Positions 27,757 through 35,993 of a DNA stretch of 64,000 nucleotides are shown piece by piece. The position numbers and the translations under genes are program-made. A model generated the notes under the pieces. The model searched no databases, was not told where the DNA came from, and was given only the letters and a program-made list of their open reading frames with translations. Source of the stretch: Bacteroidota bacterium (GTDB taxonomy: Bacteria > Bacteroidota > Bacteroidia > Chitinophagales > Chitinophagaceae); the NCBI GenBank assembly GCA_023424015.1, contig JAFAEM010000006.1, positions 124,001 to 188,000 on the forward strand, given 5' to 3'. The number at the start of each line of letters is the position of its first letter. Position 1 is the stretch's first letter.

Positions 27757-28779
27757 ATGACGAGAATAATATTTTATTGCCTCGCATGTATGGTGGCAGG
27801 ATGTAATAATGCAACCGAAAAAACAGATTCCCACACTATGAACTATGAAACCACGGGCTCGATCGAGAGACTTGATCCGTCACTCGACGCTGTTATTGAT
27901 ACACAGGCAAAAGCGGAGATCATAGCTACCGGTTTTGAATGGAGCGAAGGCCCGCTTTGGATTGAAAAACATAAAATGCTTTTGTTTAGCGACGTGCCCA
28001 CCAATACGATCTATAAATGGACAGAGGAAAAGGGGAAAGAAGAATATTTAAAACCTTCCGGCTTCAGTGGCACTGACTCAAAAAGTAAAGAACCCGGCAG
28101 TAATGGCCTGATCCTCGACACCGAAGGCAACCTGGTATTATGCCAGCATGGCAACCGGCAAATGGCACGAATGGATGCACCACTGGATAAACCTGAGCCA
28201 AAGTTTATCACCCTCGCAGACAGATACAAGGATCAACGGTTCAGCAGCCCCAATGACGCGGTGTACAACAAGGCAGGTGAATTATTTTTTACCGATCCTC
28301 CTTATGGACTTCCATCACAGGGTGACGATGACGCTACCAAGGAAATAAAATGGAACGGCGTATATAAAGTAAAGACAAACGGCGAAGTCATTCTATTGGT
28401 AGACAGCATCACGCGTCCCAATGGCATCGCGTTTATGCCTGGTGAAAATAATCTGATCGTTGCCTGCTCCGATCCCGCAACTCCTAACTGGTATATCTAT
28501 GATGTAGCCGGAGACTCGTTAACAAACGGCAAAATATTTTATAGCACCACCAACGAACGCGAAGGCCTGAAAGGATTACCCGACGGCTTCAAGGTCGATC
28601 GCAATGGAAACGTATTTGCAAGCGGACCCGGCGGTATTTGGATATTTAATCGCGATGCAAAACCCATTGGCAAAATAAAGCTGGACGAAGCAGCTTCCAA
28701 CGTTGCCTTGTCTGATGATGAAAAAACATTGTACATCACTAATGACATGCGTGTATTAAGGGTAATCCTGAGAAAATAA
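27757..28779 (+). CDS. SMP-30/gluconolactonase-family lipoprotein lactonase
   Basis: The 340-residue protein has a short lipoprotein signal with MVAGC (Cys 16), so it is expected on the periplasmic or surface side. The six-bladed SMP-30 propeller is marked by ATGFEWSEGPLW (metal Glu in SEGP, about residue 68), SNGLILDTEGNL, SSPNDAVYNKAGELFFTDPPYG and RPNGIAFMPGE, which supply the usual calcium ligands. Such enzymes open aldono-lactones to aldonates. Placed between a dehydratase and a GntP permease gene, it would supply aldonate for import; this is an inference from context. Its stop is one base from the next ATG, so the two are tightly coupled. Confidence 0.87.
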   Translation: MTRIIFYCLACMVAGCNNATEKTDSHTMNYETTGSIERLDPSLDAVIDTQAKAEIIATGFEWSEGPLWIEKHKMLLFSDVPTNTIYKWTEEKGKEEYLKPSGFSGTDSKSKEPGSNGLILDTEGNLVLCQHGNRQMARMDAPLDKPEPKFITLADRYKDQRFSSPNDAVYNKAGELFFTDPPYGLPSQGDDDATKEIKWNGVYKVKTNGEVILLVDSITRPNGIAFMPGENNLIVACSDPATPNWYIYDVAGDSLTNGKIFYSTTNEREGLKGLPDGFKVDRNGNVFASGPGGIWIFNRDAKPIGKIKLDEAASNVALSDDEKTLYITNDMRVLRVILRK

Positions 28780-28780
28780 C

Positions 28781-29620
28781 ATGATGAAAATTTATAAACA
28801 CAGCGCCGGAATTATTCTCGAACACGATCAACAACATTATTTATTGCCTGTCGATAATTGGGAACAGCTCGTCAATGACGATGAACTGTTGACTAATCTT
28901 AATCAATATCTCCAGTCAGGCCAGGCCAAACAGCTTGACGGTTTTGACGAAACAGGAATCCAGGCACCTATAGGTGAGCACCAGGAACTCTGGGCCTGTG
29001 GCGTTACCTATTTACGAAGCAAGATCGGCCGGCAGGAAGAATCTAAGACCGCGGGCGGCGCGGATTTTTATGCAAGGGTCTACGAGGCTGAAAGGCCTGA
29101 GGTATTTTTTAAATCGACACCCCATCGCATCGTAGGCCATCTTGGCAAAGTAAACATTCGTAAAGACTCAACCTGGGATGTGCCTGAGCCTGAACTTACA
29201 CTGGTAGTTACTTCATCAGGTAAGATCATTGGTTATACAATAGGCAACGATATGAGCAGCCGGAGTATTGAAGGCGAAAATCCATTGTACCTTCCCCAGG
29301 CCAAAACATATGATGGATCTGCCGCCCTGGGACCCTGCATTTATGTAACAAAGGAGCCACTCGATCCGGCCATCAATATCAGGCTACAGATACAACGTGA
29401 TGGCCAAACAGTTTTCGAAGAATCCATAGCGATCAGCCAGATGAAACGCGGTGTCGAGGAACTGGTTTCATTTGTTTACCGTGAGTGTAGTTTTCCCAGC
29501 GGTTGCCTGGTGATGACCGGAACGGGTATTGTTCCCGGCCACGACTTCACACTTAGGAGCGGGGATGTGATCACGATCAGCATTGACCATATCGGTGCAT
29601 TGACAAATACAGTACGATAA
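28781..29620 (+). CDS. FAH-family hydrolase, 2-keto-3-deoxypentonate dehydratase (KdaD)-like
   Basis: The 279-residue cytoplasmic protein has the FAH fold. Metal residues are visible in WDVPEPELTLV (Glu pair, about residue 135) and GNDMSSRSIEGENPLYLPQAK (Asp, about residue 155). The sequence YLPQAKTYDGSAALGP matches the KdaD branch, whose members dehydrate 2-keto-3-deoxy-arabinonate to 2,5-dioxopentanoate, better than typical ureidoglycolate lyase or fumarylpyruvate hydrolase. The IlvD-type gene two places upstream would make its substrate. Two ATGs in frame at 28781 and 28784 leave the start uncertain by one residue. The following permease gene begins 3 bp after the stop. The last Weimberg enzyme, the semialdehyde dehydrogenase, is not in the window. 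Confidence 0.8.
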   Translation: MMKIYKHSAGIILEHDQQHYLLPVDNWEQLVNDDELLTNLNQYLQSGQAKQLDGFDETGIQAPIGEHQELWACGVTYLRSKIGRQEESKTAGGADFYARVYEAERPEVFFKSTPHRIVGHLGKVNIRKDSTWDVPEPELTLVVTSSGKIIGYTIGNDMSSRSIEGENPLYLPQAKTYDGSAALGPCIYVTKEPLDPAINIRLQIQRDGQTVFEESIAISQMKRGVEELVSFVYRECSFPSGCLVMTGTGIVPGHDFTLRSGDVITISIDHIGALTNTVR

Positions 29621-29623
29621 TAA

Positions 29624-30934
29624 ATGACATTCCCAATCATCATTTTCACGATTGCCCTGCAGGTCTTTTTAACCGTAAAAAAGGTAAGCCCCTTTTTATC
29701 TCTGTTGATTGTTGCCATCATTGCCGGTGCACTGCTTGGCATGCAACCTGGCGAAATTTTGAAATCCGTAGAAAATGGCGTGGGCAGCACCCTGGGTGGA
29801 CTGGCGCTTATCATTTGCCTGGGTGCTATACTTGGTAAAATCCTGGAAGAAGGTGGCGCTGCTGAAAAGATATCTTCATCACTGATCAACAAATTCGGCA
29901 AAAGTAATATACAGTGGGCAGTGATGCTGACCGGGTTCCTGGTGGGCATTCCTTTATACTATAATGCCGGTTTTGTAATCCTCGTGCCATTGGTTTTTTC
30001 CATCGCCCGCAAAACAGGATTGCCACTTTTATACATAGCTATACCCATGGCTGCGGCATTATCAACCACCCATTGCTTTTTGCCACCGCATCCCGGGCCA
30101 GTTGTATTGGTCAACGCGTTTAAAGCCGACATGGGAAAAACGCTGATCTATGGAATGATGATCGCGATCCCGGTGGTGATACTGGCCGGACCTGTGTTGG
30201 GTCGCTTCCTCAAAGGTGTGAAAGCCGGCAATGGGCTATACGCTGTAAAAGAAAGTAACGCAGATAGAAAATTACCCGCCGCATTACCCAGCTTTTTTAT
30301 TGCCTTACTCCCTGTGCTGCTCATTGCCATGGCCGTAGTGGCAAATAATTTTTTGGATGAAGAAGCCGGGCTCAGGAAAATTTTACTCTTCCTCGGTGAC
30401 CCTACCATCGCGCTTCTTATCGCCGTATTACTCGCCGCGTGGCAATTCGGACTGAGATCAGGCAATTCGATGGAAACAACGATGAAATGGCTCGGTGACG
30501 CCATTGCAGGCATCGCGCTGATCCTGCTGATCATCACCGCAGGCGGTGTTTTCAAACAGGTGCTGACAGATAGCGGAACCGGTGACTATATTGCCTCATT
30601 CAGCAGCCAGTGGCAAATGCCTCCACTATTGTTCGCATGGATCGTAACGGCATTGTTGCGGGTCACCATCGGATCAGCCACTGTAGCCGGTATCACTGCG
30701 GCGGGTGTGGTATCGCCCCTGGTAGAGGCTGGCACGGTTTCACCAGAATTGATGGTATTGGCCGTGGGCACCGGCAGTGTTTTTGGATCTCACGTCAACG
30801 ATACCGGTTTCTGGATGTTCAAGGAGTTTTTCAACCTGTCATTACGCCAGACATTTTTATCATGGACGGTTATGGAGACCATCATTTCCATTCTCGGGCT
30901 GGGAGGTGTGCTGATCCTCGATCTTTTTATATAA
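29624..30934 (+). CDS. GntP-family gluconate/aldonate:H+ symporter
   Basis: The 436-residue membrane protein has about 12-14 hydrophobic segments. Signature stretches are LGAILGKILEEGGAAEKI (about residue 70), GIPLYYNAGFVILVPL (about 107) and ALSTTHCFLPPHPGPV (about 145), and GSVFGSHVNDTGFWMFKEFF near residue 385 is the conserved C-terminal block. GntP members import gluconate and related aldonates with protons. Here the sequence and operon favour a pentonate or gluconate released by the lactonase. The start is 3 bp past the previous stop, and 15 bp separate it from the GH10 gene. Confidence 0.9.
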   Translation: MTFPIIIFTIALQVFLTVKKVSPFLSLLIVAIIAGALLGMQPGEILKSVENGVGSTLGGLALIICLGAILGKILEEGGAAEKISSSLINKFGKSNIQWAVMLTGFLVGIPLYYNAGFVILVPLVFSIARKTGLPLLYIAIPMAAALSTTHCFLPPHPGPVVLVNAFKADMGKTLIYGMMIAIPVVILAGPVLGRFLKGVKAGNGLYAVKESNADRKLPAALPSFFIALLPVLLIAMAVVANNFLDEEAGLRKILLFLGDPTIALLIAVLLAAWQFGLRSGNSMETTMKWLGDAIAGIALILLIITAGGVFKQVLTDSGTGDYIASFSSQWQMPPLLFAWIVTALLRVTIGSATVAGITAAGVVSPLVEAGTVSPELMVLAVGTGSVFGSHVNDTGFWMFKEFFNLSLRQTFLSWTVMETIISILGLGGVLILDLFI

Positions 30935-30949
30935 CTTAAAATACCGCTC

Positions 30950-32056
30950 ATGAAACAGATATTAAGTTTTGTATGCTGCTTTAGCCTGTTTTATTTACTG
31001 TCGGTTGGATGCACGCAGGCGCAAACCAAAAACGCTGCCCAGGCTAAAGATGACAATGGACTGAAGGATTATTACAAAGATTATTTCAATATCGGAGTAG
31101 CCGTATCACCATGGGCATTAAAAACAGATGAGAGAAACCTAATATTGTCGCAATTCAACAGCCTGACAGCTGAAAATGCTATGAAGATGGGGCCTATCCA
31201 TCCTAAAGAAAAAGAATACAACTGGGCTGGCGGAGATGCAATAGCTGCATTTGCCAAAGAAAATAATATGAAGATGCGCGGGCATACGCTTTGCTGGCAC
31301 GAACAAGCACCGGCATGGATGTTTATTGATGCCGATAGCAACCAGGTTACAAAGGAGGTATTACTGGCCAGGCTAAAGGAGCATATAACTACAGTGGTGA
31401 GTCGCTACAAAGGCACCGTTTACGCATGGGATGTGGTAAATGAGGCCATCAGTGATAAAAAAGATGAGTACCTGCGGCCTTCTCTATGGTACCAGATCTG
31501 CGGTGATGAGTATATTGCCAAAGCATTTGAATGGGCGCATGCCGCTGATCCTGATGCATTGTTGTTTTATAATGATTACAATGAGATCAGTGCCGACAAA
31601 AGAAAAAAGATCATCACACTGATCAAAGACCTGAAGCAAAAAGGTGTTCCCATACACGGTGTTGGCTTGCAGGGGCATTGGGCTACAAATGAACCATCCG
31701 GTGAACAACTGGAACAAACTTTAAAAGACTTTTCGGAGCTGGGACTTGAAATACATATTACCGAGCTGGATATTTCAGTGTATCCAAAAGAACATAGCGC
31801 CCGGCAAAAAACTGCCGCTGATGCCGACACAACTTTTTCAGCCCAAAAAGAACAACAACAAATTGATTCATATAAAAAGATATTTGATCTTTTCAGGAAA
31901 TACAAAGATCATATCAGCTCGGTAACCTTCTGGAATATCTCCGACAGGCATAGCTGGCTCGACAATTTCCCTGTTAGAGGAAGAAAAGACTATCCTTTAC
32001 TTTTTGATAAGGATTTAAAACCGAAGAAAGCTTATTGGGAAGTGATCAGGTTTTAG
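30950..32056 (+). CDS. GH10 endo-1,4-beta-xylanase lipoprotein
   Basis: The 368-residue protein has a lipoprotein signal with LLSVGC (Cys 21). The GH10 barrel is complete: NSLTAENAMKMG near residue 70, RGHTLCWHEQAP near 110, acid/base E165 in WDVVNEA, FYNDYN near 206, nucleophile E272 in ITELDIS, and VTFWNISDRHSWL near 324. It cuts the beta-1,4-xylan backbone and has no extra binding module. It is the last gene of the dehydratase-permease operon, which links xylan breakdown with aldonate use. A hairpin without a T-tract (32060-32089) follows. Confidence 0.93.
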   Translation: MKQILSFVCCFSLFYLLSVGCTQAQTKNAAQAKDDNGLKDYYKDYFNIGVAVSPWALKTDERNLILSQFNSLTAENAMKMGPIHPKEKEYNWAGGDAIAAFAKENNMKMRGHTLCWHEQAPAWMFIDADSNQVTKEVLLARLKEHITTVVSRYKGTVYAWDVVNEAISDKKDEYLRPSLWYQICGDEYIAKAFEWAHAADPDALLFYNDYNEISADKRKKIITLIKDLKQKGVPIHGVGLQGHWATNEPSGEQLEQTLKDFSELGLEIHITELDISVYPKEHSARQKTAADADTTFSAQKEQQQIDSYKKIFDLFRKYKDHISSVTFWNISDRHSWLDNFPVRGRKDYPLLFDKDLKPKKAYWEVIRF

Positions 32057-32059
32057 TAA

Positions 32060-32089
32060 CAAGGTATGATCTTTAAAAGTCTTACCTTG
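32060..32089 (+). terminator. Hairpin after the xylanase gene, possible terminator
   Basis: CAAGGTA (32060-32066) and TACCTTG (32083-32089) form a perfect 7-bp stem four bases after the xylanase stop. No T-run follows, so it may be a transcript-end stabiliser or weak terminator. A second small GC-rich hairpin (GGAG/CTCC) follows at 32097-32107. Confidence 0.35.
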
Positions 32090-32145
32090 CCGGCACGGAG
32101 CGGCTCCTTGCACGGACCTGGTGTCTGCTTCATGAAACCTTATCT

Positions 32146-32391
32146 ATGCCTGTCAAATACACTAACTATTATTCCCGGCACGAGGAAAAAACATTCCCCG
32201 ATCAAAAACAATTGATTACTTATAGTTACAACGAGCAGGAGCGTTCCATCGTCGGAATCATGGAAGAAAGAGAAGGCCTGATATTTCTTTATGAATACCG
32301 CGGAGAACTTGTGGGAATTGAATTTTTTATTTCCTTCTCCAGGCAGTCAATTTCCTATAAGCTCATCAAAGTAGACCAGATGATGGCCTGA
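32146..32391 (+). CDS. Small hypothetical protein
   Basis: This 81-residue ORF has an ATG start and no recognised domain. It is charged and aromatic-rich (RHEEKTFPDQKQ, IMEEREGLIFLYEYRG), with no signal peptide or membrane segment, and could form a small beta-rich fold. It lies between the xylanase end and the convergent VCBS gene, a place where little other coding is possible, and its amino-acid make-up looks protein-like. I do not recognise a family, and it could still be a chance ORF. Confidence 0.4.
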   Translation: MPVKYTNYYSRHEEKTFPDQKQLITYSYNEQERSIVGIMEEREGLIFLYEYRGELVGIEFFISFSRQSISYKLIKVDQMMA

Positions 32392-32450
32392 TAGTTTGCC
32401 TTTGCTTTGGATTTACATATGAAATCATGAAATTATCCCGGGATTGCCCA

Positions 32451-35400
32451 TTATTTCCGTGCTATCCTGAAAACCCGCATCAGCTCATTGTTGACAGCCA
32501 CAAGAATTATTTTTTCCTGGTTGGGGAGCGTGATTAGATCCATGTCTTTTACATCGCCATTTAAGATAAAACCACTTTTTACCGGCGGTACCGGGATAAA
32601 TGATCTTGTATTGCTTCCGCGTAGAAAACAACCATAGGAAGCATCATATCTTCCAGAGATCACCTCGGCCTGGTATTCGTTACCTGCCAGCAACAGGTCT
32701 TTAAAACCATCGTTATCGAGATCATCGCATATTATAGCGTTGACAGGTGCAAACTGTGCTTCAACAGGAAGCGGGTGCTTAACGAACTTCCCGTTGCCTA
32801 TATTTTCAAAATAGCAGGACCGTGTTTCCTCACAATGAAGTTGCAAAAATTTATTCTTGTCATGTCCTTTAAAAATGTCATTAAACGTAGCCTTTGCATA
32901 ATCTCCGTGATGCAGGAACTTCTTTTTAATTCCCGGTACCTGGTCAGAAAACCTGTTCCGCGTAATGGCAGGAACAGATCGCTTTTTCCCATCTTCTCCT
33001 TTAATATAAAAGAATATCAAAGGGTCTATACTACCGTTCCCATCGAGATCTGTGGCAAAAAGTTGCATAGGTTCTTCCGCACTTACCTGAAATTCGCAAT
33101 TAAGTCCGAGGTTGCCCGCCACCAGGTCAATATCACCATCATTGTCCATATCTGTAGCTAGCAGACTACGCCACATCCCATTTTCCCGGGCCAATCCCGT
33201 GGCAGAAAAGGCATCTACCAACTTGCCATTATCGTTCTTTAAAAACCGTACCGGCATCCACTCTCCTGCTATGATGAGATCGATTGCGCCATCATTGTCA
33301 AAATCGGTCCAGGCGGATGAAGTAACCATACCCGCATTCTGTAAAGCAGGTGAAACTTTCTGCGTAACATCAGTAAAAACGCCACTATTGTTTTGTAGCA
33401 AATAACTCCGGGGCGCCTGCGGATACTTTTTTGATACGCGGCCACCAATGAATAAATCGAGATCCCCGTCGCCGTCATAATCGCCCGCGCTTACACAACC
33501 GGCAATTACCCTGACCTCGTCGGGAATTGCGAGTGAGGTCAAACTGAACTGCCCTTTTCCTTCGTTTATATACAATCGCGGTTTAAAGTGAATTGAATTT
33601 TCTTCGTATTGCATGTCACCAGAGGTAATCAGCAGATCCGCATCTCCATCATTATCCGCATCAAACAACACACAATCCATATCCTCCTCAAACTTGATAC
33701 TATCTACAAGATCGGTTGAGCTGAAAACATAGCCTGGCTGCTGGGTAAATATTTTCCCTGAAAAGTTAAAGCCGCCCCCAATAAAAAAATCAGTGCCCCC
33801 ATCATTATCAACATCACCTGTTGCAATAAATGGTCCGAGTTGCGAATATTTTTGTGGCAATAAACGTTGGGACGCATAGTCGTTAAATGGATTATCATGA
33901 TGCCGGTAAACCAAACCCGCAGATGAGGTGATGTCTGTAAAAAGCAGTGGCTGCGGGGAATCGGCTGAAAAAGCACCGGCGCCTGCATTTTTCCATAAAA
34001 GTTCGAGTGTCGTATTAGCGGAAATATTCTCTATTGATTGCTTCCTGCCATCGGGCCAAATAATTACCAGCGAATCCGCGCGACCACTATCCCCAAGGCC
34101 AAATAGCAATTGCTGGTCTACAGAAGAAAAGTACCCGCGCACCGGGTAAGCTTCCTGGTATTGGATTTGGTCTTTTGTATATACGAAAACCTTAGCCCCA
34201 AATCCGTTCTTATTGAGACTATCGCCTTTCAGTCGGAGACTTAAAAAATGATTAGTTGCACCCTTGTTCTCCTGATTGGTGTTATTAAGAAAAACGAATG
34301 CCTTCTTATTTATATTATTGACCACAAGATCAAGGTCACCGTCGTTGTCGAGATCGGCATATGCGGCGCCATTCGACATCGACAGCTCATTAATTCCGGC
34401 CTGCTCCGAGAAATCAGTAAAAGTTAAATCACCTTTATTGAGATACAAATAATTGGGAAGGTTAACATGCTGAAGCGAAGCCAACTTCTTCCTGATGGCC
34501 CTCTCCTGTTCCGCCCTGTCGCGGTTGCTACTGAAAACATTACTGCTGAATTCCAGGAAATCCGCATCCGTGAAATCCCTTCCTATTCCATTGGTTATGT
34601 GGATATCCTTCCAGCCATCGTTATTAAAATCGGCCAACAGGACACTCCAGCTCCAATCCGTGGCATGAACGCCGCTTAACTGCCCTATCTCACTGAAAAA
34701 AGGCAGTGCTGAATCACCTCCCGGACGATTACCGTTGTTTAGCTGGAGCATGTTCCGCATAAATTCCGGCTCATAACCCATCGCCCGCTCGGCCTGGTAT
34801 CTTTCATAATTCATAAATGAGAAGGAGGTCTTTCTTCTCTGATTGAATTCAGGCAACATATCCAGAGTCAAAATATCTGATAACGCGTCATTATTAATAT
34901 CTGCGGCATCGGCACCCATGCTGGAATAGCTCTGGTGCTGAAGAGCATCGGCAATACAATTTGTAAATGTGCCATTCCGGTTGTTAAGCCAGAGCAAATC
35001 ATTGGAAACAAAATCGTTTGCCACATAAATATCCGGCCATCCATCGTTGTTAAAGTCACTTATGGACACACCCAGCCCATAACCATCCTCCTTAATGCCC
35101 GCCTGCATTGACACATTCGTAAAAACGGGGTGCCCCGCCTGTGCAACATCTCCATCATTACGGTAGAGTTTGTCATTTGCGGCCGAATAGCCACTCCTGT
35201 CACGGGGATAAATTGTATTGGTATTCTTTGTACTTAATAAATAATTAGTAAGATACATATCCAGGTCACCATCCCTGTCATAGTCAAAAAACGCTGCCTG
35301 CGATGAATACCCAGTATCAGCAAGTCCATATTTCTCCGCTTCATCTTTAAACGTAAGATCGCGCTGGTTAATGAACAGGTGGTTTTTTGACCGGTGCATC

Positions 35401-35822
35401 AGGTCCTTTCCAAAAACGGAAATATAAATATCATCAAACCCGTCATTATTGATGTCTACAATACTTACACCTGTGCACCAGGCACCCGTACCTACACCTG
35501 CTTTCTCCGTGATATCATCAAACTGGAATTTGCCTTTATTAAGATAGAGCCGGGAACTCACCTGGTTTCCTACAAAAAAAATATCCTTTAAACCGTCGTT
35601 ATTAAAGTCGCCAATACCAACACCGCCGCCCATATATCCAAACTCATTGATAAATGAATAGGTGGAGTCGTTGTCATGAATATCGTTACTAAAAGAAATT
35701 CCCGTAACGGATGAGGCCAGTTGCGTAAACAACCTATCCTCCTGTTTGGGCTTACACGAAGAATAAATACAAACAATGAAAATAAAAAAACAAGTACTAC
35801 AAAAAATAAATACTCTTTCCAT
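32451..35822 (-). CDS. Large VCBS/FG-GAP repeat lipoprotein with ASPIC/UnbV domain
   Basis: The 1123-residue protein has a lipoprotein signal (IYSSCK, Cys about 23). It carries at least ten FG-GAP/VCBS blade motifs of the form D-x-D/N-x-D-G-x-x-D (DFNNDGLKDIFF, DINNDGFDDIYI, DYDRDGDLDMYL, DVDNDGGTDFFI, DMDNDGDIDLVA), which bind calcium in a propeller. In the middle (about 545-610) sits an ASPIC/UnbV module with GYFSSVDQQLLFGLG and IIWPDG. Proteins of this kind are often encoded beside SusCD pairs in Bacteroidota and are thought to be surface glycan-binding or assembly proteins; the activity is not known. It is separated from susD by 171 bp containing a strong terminator hairpin, so it may be expressed below the SusCD level or from its own promoter. 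Confidence 0.87.
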   Translation of the reverse strand: MERVFIFCSTCFFIFIVCIYSSCKPKQEDRLFTQLASSVTGISFSNDIHDNDSTYSFINEFGYMGGGVGIGDFNNDGLKDIFFVGNQVSSRLYLNKGKFQFDDITEKAGVGTGAWCTGVSIVDINNDGFDDIYISVFGKDLMHRSKNHLFINQRDLTFKDEAEKYGLADTGYSSQAAFFDYDRDGDLDMYLTNYLLSTKNTNTIYPRDRSGYSAANDKLYRNDGDVAQAGHPVFTNVSMQAGIKEDGYGLGVSISDFNNDGWPDIYVANDFVSNDLLWLNNRNGTFTNCIADALQHQSYSSMGADAADINNDALSDILTLDMLPEFNQRRKTSFSFMNYERYQAERAMGYEPEFMRNMLQLNNGNRPGGDSALPFFSEIGQLSGVHATDWSWSVLLADFNNDGWKDIHITNGIGRDFTDADFLEFSSNVFSSNRDRAEQERAIRKKLASLQHVNLPNYLYLNKGDLTFTDFSEQAGINELSMSNGAAYADLDNDGDLDLVVNNINKKAFVFLNNTNQENKGATNHFLSLRLKGDSLNKNGFGAKVFVYTKDQIQYQEAYPVRGYFSSVDQQLLFGLGDSGRADSLVIIWPDGRKQSIENISANTTLELLWKNAGAGAFSADSPQPLLFTDITSSAGLVYRHHDNPFNDYASQRLLPQKYSQLGPFIATGDVDNDGGTDFFIGGGFNFSGKIFTQQPGYVFSSTDLVDSIKFEEDMDCVLFDADNDGDADLLITSGDMQYEENSIHFKPRLYINEGKGQFSLTSLAIPDEVRVIAGCVSAGDYDGDGDLDLFIGGRVSKKYPQAPRSYLLQNNSGVFTDVTQKVSPALQNAGMVTSSAWTDFDNDGAIDLIIAGEWMPVRFLKNDNGKLVDAFSATGLARENGMWRSLLATDMDNDGDIDLVAGNLGLNCEFQVSAEEPMQLFATDLDGNGSIDPLIFFYIKGEDGKKRSVPAITRNRFSDQVPGIKKKFLHHGDYAKATFNDIFKGHDKNKFLQLHCEETRSCYFENIGNGKFVKHPLPVEAQFAPVNAIICDDLDNDGFKDLLLAGNEYQAEVISGRYDASYGCFLRGSNTRSFIPVPPVKSGFILNGDVKDMDLITLPNQEKIILVAVNNELMRVFRIARK

Positions 35823-35878
35823 ATTGATTGCAGGTTATGACCCAGTATACAGAGCCTATCGCAGGGACCTGGCCATAA

Positions 35879-35912
35879 ATTTAAAAGTAGGGCTATCATA
35901 TTGATAGCCCTA
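35879..35912 (-). terminator. Strong hairpin terminator between susD 2 and the VCBS gene
   Basis: TAGGGCTATCA (35888-35898) and TGATAGCCCTA (35902-35912) form a perfect 11-bp stem with a three-base loop. Read on the - strand it is followed by CTTTTAAATTTAT. It lies about 80 bp after the susD stop, and the next gene in the same direction begins 66 bp further on. Confidence 0.65.
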
Positions 35913-35993
35913 TGATTCAACTACTGCTTATGTTGCGGCGAGAAATGAACTTTTCTTTATCCAAATTGCCGCTATGCTGCCGGATACTGTGAT

